In this document: positions 30,100 to 40,169 of the stretch, piece after piece
Layout: the number at the start of each line of letters is the position of its first letter
Numbering within the stretch: the first letter of the stretch is position 1
Source: Opitutales bacterium
Lineage (GTDB): Bacteria > Verrucomicrobiota > Verrucomicrobiia > Opitutales > Intestinicryptomonadaceae
Assembly: GCA_015061945.1 (NCBI GenBank)
Contig: SUVP01000005.1
Span: forward strand, 62,001 to 126,000
DNA: 64,000 nt
Reading direction: 5' to 3'
The notes under the pieces: generated by a model
Database searches by the model: none
Told to the model about the DNA's origin: nothing
The model's input: the letters and a program-made list of their open reading frames with translations, nothing else
Made by a program: the position numbers and the translations under genes

Positions 30100-33000
30100 A
30101 TGAAAAAATTTTTATTTTTTATATTTTTTTTGAGTACATCGTATCTATTTTCGCAAAGTTTTGGCGAATTTAAAATGCTCGATAAGGGGGTAATTGAATA
30201 TAACTCGCGATATTTTCAGACAGAGTTTGTTGGCGAATATCAACAAAGTGCGTTGAAATCGCCAATAGTAAAAGCCGACAAAAAGAACTATTCTATCGCA
30301 GGCGATTTTATTGTAAAACGCAAGAGTGGGTCGGTTGCGGTTGATATGGGTGGAACTGAAATCAAAGGCGGAGTTGTATCGGCATCAAAGCCTGTATTTA
30401 AGTTTACGCAAAATGTAAAGCGAATCGCTGGCGGTGTCGAATTAAAGGCGTCAATGCAATCAACTGTTCCGAATAAAGATGCTATGGCATTTGTTTTTTA
30501 TATGCCAGCGTGGCTCTACAAAGATCGTATTTGGATTGACGACAAACAGGTAAAAAACATATCTGCCCAAAGACAAGATTTTCTTGCACGAGATATACGA
30601 GTGGTTTCACCCAACAAAGTATTGACAATAAAAGGCAACTTCAAGTGTTCGGTGAGACTTTCGTCGTGGTGTCCACAAGGTGCACCAAACAATATACGCA
30701 TTTGCATAGAATATTTAAAGCAGTCTGATAATCTCTATACGCTCGATTTAAAACTTAAGTGTGCACCAACTTATTTGGGATTGTCGTGGCTTGGCGAAAA
30801 TCGTCCAGACTTGCAACCACTCAATTTGCCATTGCCCGTTGCGAGAAACAATTTTGTCTGCGTGAATTATGAGATAAAAAAGGACGCTGTCGGTTTAGTT
30901 ATCGGTGCTGGAAAAACGTCGAGCTCGCACGGCACAAAGACATCTCCAAAATATCTACATATTTTAAACGCATTTGAAAGTTTCCCAGAAGGAACTGACG
31001 TTGTTGGGAAAGTTATTGTAAATTATACCAAGGGAAGACCAGATATTTTTGAAATCAAAAAGTCGGATACTGGACAAATCAATGCTGTGAAAAATTCCCC
31101 GAATGCCACACTTGCATGGAGAAATAATTGGAAAGGTAAACCAGTTGCGTTGTTCACAACCGAACTTAAACTTCGTCGTGAACCTATCAAAAATATCGAG
31201 TACGAAAACAAGACAAATTCAAATTGGAAAATTGCTGGCGTGTCGTTTTCGGCAAACAAAGTTGGTGTGATTGAAAATGGCGAATTTTATATCACACCCA
31301 GCGATACTTATCAGCCGATAGTTTTTAAACGTCCGGCTATATCAGGTTCGGCATTGGATATGTCGAATTTGCTCGATGCTCCGGCGGGAAAGTATGGTCG
31401 TGTAAAAGTTAAGGACGGATATTTTGTTTTTGAAAAAACAGGCAAACGTGTCCGTTTTTACGGAACAAATACTTGTGGTAGTGCAAATATTCCGTCAAAA
31501 GAAGAAGCTGTTGCAATGGCAGAACAGTTCGCAAAAATGGGCTTTAATGTTTGGCGTATCCACCATTACGACGCTATCGTTACCACAAAGAAAAATGGCG
31601 ATTCCGCAGAGCTCGATTCAGAAGCGATGGATAAATACGATTTCCTTTTTAATGAGATGAAAAAGCGTGGAATCTATATCACAACCGACTTCTATACAAC
31701 TCGCAAACTTCTTCCACACGAGTACGACGACATAAATTACAAAGGCGATAATATGAAGTTTGTCTTTGCGGCGTCAGATAAAGGTCTGCAGAATTTACAG
31801 CGTTTTATTTCCAACTTTTTAAATCACGTTAACAAATATACAGGTGTTGCATATAAAGATGAGCCAGCATTGTTCTCGGTTGTTGTTCGCAATGAATCGT
31901 CATACATCGGTATGAATAATTTTATGTTGCGTACTCCTATGGAAAGAGAAGCTATGCAACCAAAATACGAAAAGTGGTTGAAATCAAACAGAGAAAAATG
32001 GAAGAAGTATGAGGGCGAGTATCTCTACCAAATGTTTATGCTCGATTGTTATGACGAAACTCATTCAAAGTTGATGAAAACAATCCGCAGTATCGCACCC
32101 GATTTACTCGTGTCCGACCAAAATCACTGGAACGGATTTATGACAAAAGCAATGTCGTCGTCATACGATTTTGCCTCGCAAAATTCTTACTTCGGACACC
32201 CACATTATATAGAATATAGATATAATTTGCCGATGCATATCCGTAGCGATTCACCAATTAAAGATTATGCTGGAAGCACCGTAAAAGCTTTTGATGCTGG
32301 GATATTCAGCAAGCCACTTATCATCACTGAATGGAATTATATGAGTCCTAATCCTCACGCTTGCCAAGGGGCATTTCTTGTCGGGGCGTATGGTGCGTTG
32401 AACGAAGTTGGCGGATTATGTTATTTTGCATACGCACATAACAAAGACGTGATTTTAGAGCCAAAAATTATGGGTGGTTTCGATTTTGCAAGTAATCCGA
32501 TTTTAACACTCTCGCATTGCGGTGCAGTTCAAATGTATTTACGCGAAGACATTAAGCCAGCGTCAATATCATTCCCGATTCCACTTCTGACAAATTTCTT
32601 CCGCAATGGTTCTATGTATGGTTGGCGGTATTCCATATCCTCTTACACAAAACTTGGGCTTGTCGGCAGGATTGGACACGTTTTGGCAGACAATATTAAC
32701 GATATAAAATTGCCTCAAAACGCATCGGCTGTGATGTTTTCTGAAAAAGCGTGGAATGGTGCAAACTTTGGAAAATTGCCAACATATAATTTAGTTGCAG
32801 ACCTTTGGAACCCATCTCAACATTTGCCAGAAATCGCAAAACAAAAAAATTTGGATAAGGGTAAAATCGACTTGGAAAACGAACGCTATACAAGTTCGAC
32901 AGGCGAGATTGTCCTCGATGTAAAAAATGATTGTTGGCAAGCCGTTTCTCCAAAGACCGAAGCATTTATCCTTTGCGAAGGGCAACGTTTGAAAGGTGAT

Positions 33001-33390
33001 TTTACAATCGTAAAATCTAAACTTTCAAAAGCGACTGTTCTTGTTTCGTCAAAAGATGGTGCCGATTTAAAGAATAGTAAACGCATCCTAATTTTGCATC
33101 TGACCGACGTTATGAATTCAGAACAGAAGTTTGCAAACGCTGAAATGGACGTAGTTTTAAAGTGGGGTAGAAGTATTAAAGATGCCCCGACACTTGTGCG
33201 AGCTGGGAAAATCCAGTTGATTTTAAATTCATCGCTTGAGGGCTATAAACTTTACGCACTCGAAACAAATGGTGCTCGACTTTTTGAAGTGCCGATTCGC
33301 CCGTATGCACGCGGTAAAGCGAGCATCTTGAATTTGTCGGTGCATAATAAACAAGGTAGCGTGATGGCGTACGAACTCGTCAAAGAGTAA
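30100..33390 (+). CDS. Large secreted clan GH-A-like glycoside hydrolase
   Basis: Signal peptide; 'MGFNVWRIHHYDAI', 'VVVRNESS', nucleophile-type 'PLIITEWNYMSPN'; shares 'APAGKYGRVKVKDGYFVFE' module with 16021..18870. Confidence 0.7.
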   Translation: MKKFLFFIFFLSTSYLFSQSFGEFKMLDKGVIEYNSRYFQTEFVGEYQQSALKSPIVKADKKNYSIAGDFIVKRKSGSVAVDMGGTEIKGGVVSASKPVFKFTQNVKRIAGGVELKASMQSTVPNKDAMAFVFYMPAWLYKDRIWIDDKQVKNISAQRQDFLARDIRVVSPNKVLTIKGNFKCSVRLSSWCPQGAPNNIRICIEYLKQSDNLYTLDLKLKCAPTYLGLSWLGENRPDLQPLNLPLPVARNNFVCVNYEIKKDAVGLVIGAGKTSSSHGTKTSPKYLHILNAFESFPEGTDVVGKVIVNYTKGRPDIFEIKKSDTGQINAVKNSPNATLAWRNNWKGKPVALFTTELKLRREPIKNIEYENKTNSNWKIAGVSFSANKVGVIENGEFYITPSDTYQPIVFKRPAISGSALDMSNLLDAPAGKYGRVKVKDGYFVFEKTGKRVRFYGTNTCGSANIPSKEEAVAMAEQFAKMGFNVWRIHHYDAIVTTKKNGDSAELDSEAMDKYDFLFNEMKKRGIYITTDFYTTRKLLPHEYDDINYKGDNMKFVFAASDKGLQNLQRFISNFLNHVNKYTGVAYKDEPALFSVVVRNESSYIGMNNFMLRTPMEREAMQPKYEKWLKSNREKWKKYEGEYLYQMFMLDCYDETHSKLMKTIRSIAPDLLVSDQNHWNGFMTKAMSSSYDFASQNSYFGHPHYIEYRYNLPMHIRSDSPIKDYAGSTVKAFDAGIFSKPLIITEWNYMSPNPHACQGAFLVGAYGALNEVGGLCYFAYAHNKDVILEPKIMGGFDFASNPILTLSHCGAVQMYLREDIKPASISFPIPLLTNFFRNGSMYGWRYSISSYTKLGLVGRIGHVLADNINDIKLPQNASAVMFSEKAWNGANFGKLPTYNLVADLWNPSQHLPEIAKQKNLDKGKIDLENERYTSSTGEIVLDVKNDCWQAVSPKTEAFILCEGQRLKGDFTIVKSKLSKATVLVSSKDGADLKNSKRILILHLTDVMNSEQKFANAEMDVVLKWGRSIKDAPTLVRAGKIQLILNSSLEGYKLYALETNGARLFEVPIRPYARGKASILNLSVHNKQGSVMAYELVKE

Positions 33391-33397
33391 AATAAAA

Positions 33398-33428
33398 AAC
33401 AATCCCACTTTTGTAGTGGGATTGTTTG
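33398..33428. terminator. Bidirectional intrinsic terminator
   Basis: AACAATCCCAC-ttttgta-GTGGGATTGTT. Confidence 0.75.
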
Positions 33429-33434
33429 CAATGT

Positions 33435-34934
33435 TTAATTCTTGAGAGCGTCGAGCAGTACTTTTTTGCGTTCTGTATCAACTTCAGATTTTTTTCGCGA
33501 CTTATATTCATCGCAAAATTCAACATCCCAAAAGTGCGATTCTCTGAAAGCGTGGTATGTCCAGTCCCAGTTGTATTTGTTGAAAATGTCGGTGAGGTCT
33601 TGTAAATACTGTGCTCCCCCTGGGGCATAGCGTACAGTGGAAAACTCGCCAACATAAATGCGTACGCCGTATTTCTTTTGGAAATCGATAACAGGCTTCA
33701 TTTTCTTTTCGAGACCTTTTTTAGAATAGAGAGTTTTTTTCTCGTCTGGATATTTCAAAAAGATTCCCTTTTTCGCATTTGTGTTGTCGAACACACTTTG
33801 GTGTGTGTATTCACCTGGTGTGTACATGTGGAATTGATAGATGATGTCTTTTAATGGGAGAGGTTGTAAGTATGCGAATGATGATTCAGCGGAAGCGTCG
33901 TTGCTTTCGATTGTGATAGGTGTGTGTGGATCGATTTTTCTGATAGCTTTTGCTGCTTCGTATTGAAGTGTCAGATAATCGAATTTTGCGGGGCGTTTTT
34001 GCCATGGTTCATTTATCAAATTGTAGCACCAAATTGCCTTATGACCTTTTACAGCAGTCGCAATTTTTTGCCAAGCTTTAACAAAATACTTTGCATATTT
34101 TTCATCGTGGAACATACGGAATTCTCTGTCGGCTTCGCGTCCACCTGGAGGAGTGTGCATATCGACAACAATTAGCAACCCGAGTTTTTGGGCGTCGTCG
34201 AGGGCAATTTTGAGCGTAGCAATTTGTTCATCGAGCCACTTATCGTAATCTTCAATACTTGTGTCTTGCACTATTTTTGCGAACGAGCGTCCCATTTGGT
34301 ATCGGATAAGTTTTGCTCCCCAAGCTTTCATATCTACAAAATCATTTGGTCGATATGGTTTTGTGTTGCACATAAAGCCACGCAGAGCAGGCATATTCTT
34401 TACTCTGTCAGAATATTGAGCTTTAAAATTTTCGGGGAGGTCGATTTTCTTTTGTTCAAAAACTTGATATTTTATGTTGCGGAAAACTGCAGTGCCAGAG
34501 CTTTGCTGAAGACCTATTTCTATCGACGCATATTTTGCGTCTTTGGGGATATAGACGGAGAATCGAGCTTTTTTCCAATCGAACGAGCCAATCGGGATTT
34601 TGGAAGCCGACGGATAATCTGCCGAGCCGTCAGCATTTTTGATTACGAGCATAAACTTTACACCATTCCAAGACGAAGTGGGCTTCGAGATTTTTTCGCC
34701 ACGCACTTCGCATTCAAAAAAAACTTTTTTACCAGCATATCTTTTTGTGTTAAACGGGAACGCCAAGAGATTTTTTCTTTTGTCATCTTTCGGCGACACC
34801 TTAACAGTGTAAGTGCCATTTTCAATTATCCACTTGCCGACATAAGTTTTAGTTTGTCCCCCAATAGACTGGACATCACCAGCATACAAAAACGAACTAA
34901 TAGATAACAAAAATACGAAGAAAATTTTTTTCAT
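33435..34934 (-). CDS. Secreted GH5-family (cellulase-like) glycoside hydrolase
   Basis: Signal peptide; 'LLIVVDMHTPPGG', 'AIWCYNLINEPW' (acid/base), 'RIYVGEFSTVR' (nucleophile), 'YQFHMYTPGEYTHQ'. Confidence 0.88.
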   Translation of the reverse strand: MKKIFFVFLLSISSFLYAGDVQSIGGQTKTYVGKWIIENGTYTVKVSPKDDKRKNLLAFPFNTKRYAGKKVFFECEVRGEKISKPTSSWNGVKFMLVIKNADGSADYPSASKIPIGSFDWKKARFSVYIPKDAKYASIEIGLQQSSGTAVFRNIKYQVFEQKKIDLPENFKAQYSDRVKNMPALRGFMCNTKPYRPNDFVDMKAWGAKLIRYQMGRSFAKIVQDTSIEDYDKWLDEQIATLKIALDDAQKLGLLIVVDMHTPPGGREADREFRMFHDEKYAKYFVKAWQKIATAVKGHKAIWCYNLINEPWQKRPAKFDYLTLQYEAAKAIRKIDPHTPITIESNDASAESSFAYLQPLPLKDIIYQFHMYTPGEYTHQSVFDNTNAKKGIFLKYPDEKKTLYSKKGLEKKMKPVIDFQKKYGVRIYVGEFSTVRYAPGGAQYLQDLTDIFNKYNWDWTYHAFRESHFWDVEFCDEYKSRKKSEVDTERKKVLLDALKN

Positions 34935-34980
34935 ATTTTTAACTAATATTCTATTAGGTATGTTTGCAAGAAATAAAAGT

Positions 34981-35262
34981 TTATTTATTTTTTTTCGGTC
35001 TGCCAGGTTTACCTGGGATTCTTTTTTTGCAATCTTTTAAGTACGAATCATCGGGTGGTTTTAAAAATTCCCAAAGTTGCATATTGTACGATTTTGCCAA
35101 GCGTTCTATTGTATCTAATCTTATATATTTATTTCTCCCCGATTCAAGATTTTGATAAAATTTGTAATTGAATCCAGCTTGTTCGGAAAATTGCTCTTGC
35201 GTAAGGTTTGCTTGAAGTCGCAAATCTTTAAGCCGTTTTCCAATAAAAAGCATATAATCCAT
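34981..35262 (-). CDS. XRE-family helix-turn-helix regulator with basic AT-hook-like tail
   Basis: 'GKRLKDLRLQANLTQEQFSEQAGFNYKFYQNLESGRN' HTH; C-terminal 'PGKPGRPKKNK'; start refined from TTG 35277 to ATG 35262. Confidence 0.82.
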   Translation of the reverse strand: MDYMLFIGKRLKDLRLQANLTQEQFSEQAGFNYKFYQNLESGRNKYIRLDTIERLAKSYNMQLWEFLKPPDDSYLKDCKKRIPGKPGRPKKNK

Positions 35263-35355
35263 AACTAATTTTACCAATTATAAAATTTAAAAAAACCTAT
35301 TAGTTAGCGGTGTTTTTTTCTTGACTATTTTTCCCTTTTTTCATTTCTTAAAAAA

Positions 35356-37314
35356 ATGAAAATTTTTTATTATGTACTTTTATTAACGGCTATATTTGCA
35401 AGTTCTACGTATTCGCAGACTAAAAATATTCCCGAAAATCTCTTGGGAAAAATAGTTGCAAATTCTAAAAAATATCCAGAACACGTCCGTGAGATATGGA
35501 TTAAACAACAAAAAGATGCATATTTAAATCTTTCAAATGTTGAGAATTTTGGCGTTCCGCACCAAATCTCATTGGATAATTATATAAGATTTTGCGATAT
35601 AGTATCGAAAGAACATCCAGATGATTACGTCAAACAACTTTCTGCGTTGCATAACTTTGTAGCCATAAAGACAAATATTGATGCGATAAAAAGTACTTAC
35701 CCCAAAGAAGTTATTAATTCTTGTGATGAATATATGAGGCAAAATTATGGCGACGATATTAGGAGTTGGAATTCTCATTATACAGAATGTATTGATTTTT
35801 TCTCTTATGACATATCTTCATTGGGTTTAAGCAAAGAGGAATCTATACTCTTTTATAAAAGGGCAATAGATATTTCAGGGAAGCGAATGTATTTAGCTAA
35901 AAGTTACCTTGATAAGCAAGTTCAATCCAAGGGCAAAATTATTGAACTGGAAAGTGATCCAGATAAAAAAATTATTGTATCTGAATTAAAGGAGGAAGCA
36001 TTAAAATTATATCCTCGAAATTTCGTTGAACAGTACAAATACATAAAGGAAAAGATAGATGCAGGTTATATTTCGCGTGCAGATCAAATTAAGATAAAGA
36101 AGGCGTCCGATATAATGGGATCAGTCTTTATTAGAAAAATAGATGAAAAATTGTCTGCAATTGCAGTTCTTGCATCGCTTGAAGATCGTGCCGTTATTTT
36201 ATGTACCCGTGAATTTATACCAGATAAATTTCCAGTAGTACTAACGAACGATAATGGTGTTATTGTTTGTTCATCTGCAGTTGTATCTAAAAATTACAAA
36301 GTTTTAGCTCTTATTCCAGATTCTATTCCAGATAATTTTAAACCCATAAAAACATCAAGTGTGTCGAAACCACTCTCTGGCAGAGAATATCAGCTTGTTA
36401 CTGCGACACCAGAAGGTGTTTATTCTTATCCAGTTTCTTTTGCCTCTAAAACGATTGAAGGATATTCTCAATTTATGGCTATGGGAAATCGTTCAAACTT
36501 TACGAGACCTACTAAGAAAACATTTTCATCTTTTAGTGATACCCCAAAGGGAAAAGTAATATCCAAGGGGAAAAATAGTTCTTTTCATCGTTCTATAATT
36601 GTAGATTTGGATACTTTTGAAATGATTGCATTTGCAGTCGATATGAATGATTCACCGCGAGAAGGGTTTAATCGAGTTGTAGCACGTTCAGGTGCAAATG
36701 CAGGTGGAATTATTATAAATGGTTCATCTGAACACCGACATTTTGATTGGGAAATGGCTGCAAAATTGTATGCAGAGTATTACAATGTTCCAGTAGATGT
36801 AGTTTGGCAGAAACATTCATATGGAAATAAAGAAGCAGTATCATTTGTCGAAGTATGCGAATTTTCAGATAAAAAATCATGGGAACAATTTAATCTTGCA
36901 AAATATTTTTATACCGAACGATACATCGATAATTATATGTTAGTTAATAAATCTATATTTGGATTAATCAGTGTGAATGAATTAAGCTTTGCAGAAAGTG
37001 ATCCTTTCTTTTCAAAGATTGCACTTCAATATGCTGCGACTTTAAGATCAAGGTTGGATTATCGATCATATGAGAGTAAATATAGAGCTTATTATTCTTC
37101 CATATATTATGCGATAAAACAAGCAGGAGCGTGTAGAATACCTTTGTCTGAGTTTTATATTTTAAATCGAAATGATGCTATTGCGGCTCAAGCTACGAGA
37201 AATCTTGTTATTAAATCTATGAATGACTTTATGAAAATGAAAAATATTTCAATGTACATTCATTCAGACCTTAAAAAAACCTATGAAGAATCAAGAAAAT
37301 CAATTAAAAATTAA
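35356..37314 (+). CDS. Hypothetical secreted protein (652 aa)
   Basis: Long ORF with signal peptide 'MKIFYYVLLLTAIFASSTYSQ'; visibly more AT-rich than neighbours; no family confidently recognised. Confidence 0.7.
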   Translation: MKIFYYVLLLTAIFASSTYSQTKNIPENLLGKIVANSKKYPEHVREIWIKQQKDAYLNLSNVENFGVPHQISLDNYIRFCDIVSKEHPDDYVKQLSALHNFVAIKTNIDAIKSTYPKEVINSCDEYMRQNYGDDIRSWNSHYTECIDFFSYDISSLGLSKEESILFYKRAIDISGKRMYLAKSYLDKQVQSKGKIIELESDPDKKIIVSELKEEALKLYPRNFVEQYKYIKEKIDAGYISRADQIKIKKASDIMGSVFIRKIDEKLSAIAVLASLEDRAVILCTREFIPDKFPVVLTNDNGVIVCSSAVVSKNYKVLALIPDSIPDNFKPIKTSSVSKPLSGREYQLVTATPEGVYSYPVSFASKTIEGYSQFMAMGNRSNFTRPTKKTFSSFSDTPKGKVISKGKNSSFHRSIIVDLDTFEMIAFAVDMNDSPREGFNRVVARSGANAGGIIINGSSEHRHFDWEMAAKLYAEYYNVPVDVVWQKHSYGNKEAVSFVEVCEFSDKKSWEQFNLAKYFYTERYIDNYMLVNKSIFGLISVNELSFAESDPFFSKIALQYAATLRSRLDYRSYESKYRAYYSSIYYAIKQAGACRIPLSEFYILNRNDAIAAQATRNLVIKSMNDFMKMKNISMYIHSDLKKTYEESRKSIKN

Positions 37315-37681
37315 TATAGCATTTCTTTTGGTGTTGTTTTTGTCTCTGTTTTGTTGTGGTTGTACAACAAAAACGCGGATGATTTGCCATATTGAACGTG
37401 ATGTTGTTGCAGAGCCAGTTGATGCGATATCATATTATAAATTGGGCGAGTACTACTATTTTATTTCATCTGATTTTAAAATTAGAGAAAAGGCAAGTGA
37501 AGCCTTCATGAATTCAGCACTAATGGGGAATAAAGACGCTCAATGTGTTCTCGGATATATGTATTACAATGGTGATGGTGTATCTAAAGATATTGATGAA
37601 TCAAGGGATTGGTTAGAAATAGCAGAAAAGAATGGTTCATCTCTCGCATCAAAATTGAAATCAATTTACTTTGGTAAATAA
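37283..37681 (+). CDS. Sel1-repeat lipoprotein (132 aa)
   Basis: 'LLVLFLSLFCCGCTT' lipoprotein signal; 'NKDAQCVLGYMYYNGDGVSKDIDESRDWLEIAEKNGS' Sel1 repeat. Confidence 0.78.
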   Translation: MKNQENQLKINIAFLLVLFLSLFCCGCTTKTRMICHIERDVVAEPVDAISYYKLGEYYYFISSDFKIREKASEAFMNSALMGNKDAQCVLGYMYYNGDGVSKDIDESRDWLEIAEKNGSSLASKLKSIYFGK

Positions 37682-37695
37682 CTTATTATTTACAA

Positions 37696-37728
37696 AAAAA
37701 CGCTCCATTTTTGTGGAGCGTTTTTTTG
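37696..37728. terminator. Bidirectional intrinsic terminator
   Basis: AAACGCTCCA-ttttt-gTGGAGCGTTT with flanking A/T tracts. Confidence 0.75.
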
Positions 37729-37742
37729 TTTTGTGAGGTTTC

Positions 37743-39140
37743 TTACTTTGTGCAGTCGACGATTTTTCCGGCTACTGCAGCGTGGGCAACCATTAACGGA
37801 CTCATTAATACTGTGCGTCCTGTCGGGCTACCTTGACGTCCTTTGAAGTTGCGGTTTGATGTCGATGCACAGAGTTGATCGCCAACAAGTTTATCGTCGT
37901 TCATCGCAAGGCACATCGAGCAACCTGCTTGTCTCCATTGGAAACCAGCGTCTTCAAATATCTTATGCAGACCCTTTTCGCGTGCGATTGCATCAACCAC
38001 TTGCGACCCTGGTACTGCCAACGCTTTGACGCCTTCGGCAACTTTCTTGCCCTTGAGGTATTCAGCTGCTTCTTCAAAGTCAGAGAGTCTTCCATTTGTG
38101 CAAGAGCCGATAAATGCAACATCGATTTTTGTGCCAGCGATTGGCGTTTCCTTTTCGAGTTTCATATATTGCAAAGCATCGATTGCGTCTTTGCGTGCGG
38201 TTTCGTCAGCGATTGTTTCAGGGTTTGGAATATTCTCATCTACAAACACTGCTTGGGCTGGATTTACACCCCATGTAACTGTTGGCTTAATTTCAGAGCC
38301 GTCAAAATCGACAACATCGTCGTACTGGCAACCTTCGTCTGATGCGATAGTTTTCCAGTATTCGACAGCCTTATCGAAGTCTTCGCCTTTTGGTGCGTAT
38401 GGACGACCTTTGAGGTAATCAAAAGTTTTTTGGTCTGGATTGATATATCCGATGCGTGCACCACCTTCGATTGCCATATTGCAGACAGTCATTCTGCCTT
38501 CCATTGACATATCGTCGAACACTTGTCCGCCAAACTCGTATGCAAAGCCGATACCGCCGTTTACACCAAGTTTACGGATGATATGCAATGCAACGTCTTT
38601 TGCACTAACTCCCTTATTGAGCTTGCCGTTGACGTTTACACGACGCACTTTGAGCTTCTTGAACGAAAGTGTTTGTGTTGCCAAAACATTGCGAACTTGG
38701 CTTGTTCCGATACCGAATGCGATTGCACCAAATGCACCGTGTGTGGCTGTATGAGAGTCTCCGCAAGCGACTGTCATTCCTGGGTGAATCAAACCTTGTT
38801 CTGGCATTACAACGTGGATAACACCTTGTTTGCCTGTTGTAGAATCGAAAAATGTTATACCATTATCTTTACAATTCTTACGGATTGCTGTGAGCATTTC
38901 GTAAGCTGTTGCACTTTTATATGGCTCTGTGCGGTCGTCTGTTGGGATGATATGGTCGACTGTTGCGTATGTGCGACTCGGATACTTGACTGGCAAGTTG
39001 AGTGTGCGTAGCATACCGAATGCTTGTGGGCTGGTCACTTCGTGCAAGAGGTGTGTGCCAACCAAAAGTTGTGTAGAGCCGTCGGCTAACTCGCGGACAG
39101 CGTGTTTTTCCCATACTTTTTCAAAAAGTGTCTTCTTCAT
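37743..39140 (-). CDS. leuC: 3-isopropylmalate dehydratase large subunit
   Basis: '[42 protein letters not shown]', '[24 protein letters not shown]', '[13 protein letters not shown]', '[12 protein letters not shown]'. Confidence 0.96.
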   Translation of the reverse strand: MKKTLFEKVWEKHAVRELADGSTQLLVGTHLLHEVTSPQAFGMLRTLNLPVKYPSRTYATVDHIIPTDDRTEPYKSATAYEMLTAIRKNCKDNGITFFDSTTGKQGVIHVVMPEQGLIHPGMTVACGDSHTATHGAFGAIAFGIGTSQVRNVLATQTLSFKKLKVRRVNVNGKLNKGVSAKDVALHIIRKLGVNGGIGFAYEFGGQVFDDMSMEGRMTVCNMAIEGGARIGYINPDQKTFDYLKGRPYAPKGEDFDKAVEYWKTIASDEGCQYDDVVDFDGSEIKPTVTWGVNPAQAVFVDENIPNPETIADETARKDAIDALQYMKLEKETPIAGTKIDVAFIGSCTNGRLSDFEEAAEYLKGKKVAEGVKALAVPGSQVVDAIAREKGLHKIFEDAGFQWRQAGCSMCLAMNDDKLVGDQLCASTSNRNFKGRQGSPTGRTVLMSPLMVAHAAVAGKIVDCTK

Positions 39141-39326
39141 TATATTAAAAAAATAAGGTTAAAAAAAATCGGCACGAGGGAGTCTATTTTTGCTACTTGA
39201 AAACTTGTGCTTCAAATAACCAAGCAACGTTCTTTGCTCCATAATTTCAAGCAACACCAACGCAAGTGGTATTACTGTTTTTATCGAGATTCTTCAGAAC
39301 GCAAGCCCCTGCGTGCCGTATTAAAA

Positions 39327-40067
39327 TTAGTCTGTGAGCGAACCGTCGAGGTCTTCGTTCGAGTAGACGCTTTGTACGTCTTCGAGGTCGTCGAGTGCGT
39401 CGGTAAGCTTTACGATTTTCTTCGCAATTTCAGGATCTGTGATAACTGTTTCCGAATTTGGAATCCAAGCCAATTCAGAGTCTTCAGTTTCGATACCAGC
39501 TTTTTCGAGTGCTTCGCCTACTGCGTTGAATGCAGAGATAGGGCAGAGTACTTCAAAGTGGTCGCCATTATTGCGGATGTCTTCTGCACCAGCGTCGAGC
39601 ACAACTTCCATCAATGCGTCTTCAGATGCTTTTTCTGCACTGATAATGAATTGACCTTGTTTTGTAAAGTTGAATTGCAATGCTCCTGGTGTTGCGAGGT
39701 TGCCACCATTCTTTGTGAATGTACTGCGAACATCGCTTGCTGCACGATTCTTATTGTCTGTTGTTACTTCGACAATAATACCGATACCACCTGGACCATA
39801 TCCTTCATAAATGAGTTGTTCGTATACTACGCCAGGGAGCTCACCTGTACCTTTTTTGATAGCTCTATCGACGTTATCTGCAGGCATATTTGCAGCTTTT
39901 GCTTTTTGCAAAAGCATACGCAAACGAGCGTTTGTGGATGGATCTCCACCGCCGTCTTTTGCTGCGAGTGTCAAGTCTTTACTAATTGCGCTAAAGATTT
40001 TACCTCTTTTTGCGTCAACTGCTGCTTTGTGTCTTTTAGTTGTTGCCCATTTACTGTGACCGGACAT
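39327..40067 (-). CDS. yebC: YebC/PmpR family protein
   Basis: 'MSGHSKWATTKRHKAAVDAKRGKIFSAISKDLTLAAKDGGGDPSTNARLR' YebC signature. Confidence 0.95.
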   Translation of the reverse strand: MSGHSKWATTKRHKAAVDAKRGKIFSAISKDLTLAAKDGGGDPSTNARLRMLLQKAKAANMPADNVDRAIKKGTGELPGVVYEQLIYEGYGPGGIGIIVEVTTDNKNRAASDVRSTFTKNGGNLATPGALQFNFTKQGQFIISAEKASEDALMEVVLDAGAEDIRNNGDHFEVLCPISAFNAVGEALEKAGIETEDSELAWIPNSETVITDPEIAKKIVKLTDALDDLEDVQSVYSNEDLDGSLTD

Positions 40068-40169
40068 TTGTGTTTCTCCTGTTTAATTTATAGAGTGTTA
40101 TGTTTATAAAATTTTTTTGCTCTCAAAGGTTTAATTAAGGTTTAATTCTTATTCTTTTTCAAGCATTTT

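Noticed and set aside
34188-34907. 239-aa + strand ORF antisense to the GH5 gene
   Set aside because: Opposite strand of a well-supported GH5 with intact catalytic motifs; typical antisense artefact.
39207-40109. 300-aa Cys-rich ORF on + strand antisense to the yebC-family gene
   Set aside because: Shadow ORF: lies over the strongly supported yebC coding sequence, no signal or domain, low-complexity C/F/V composition.
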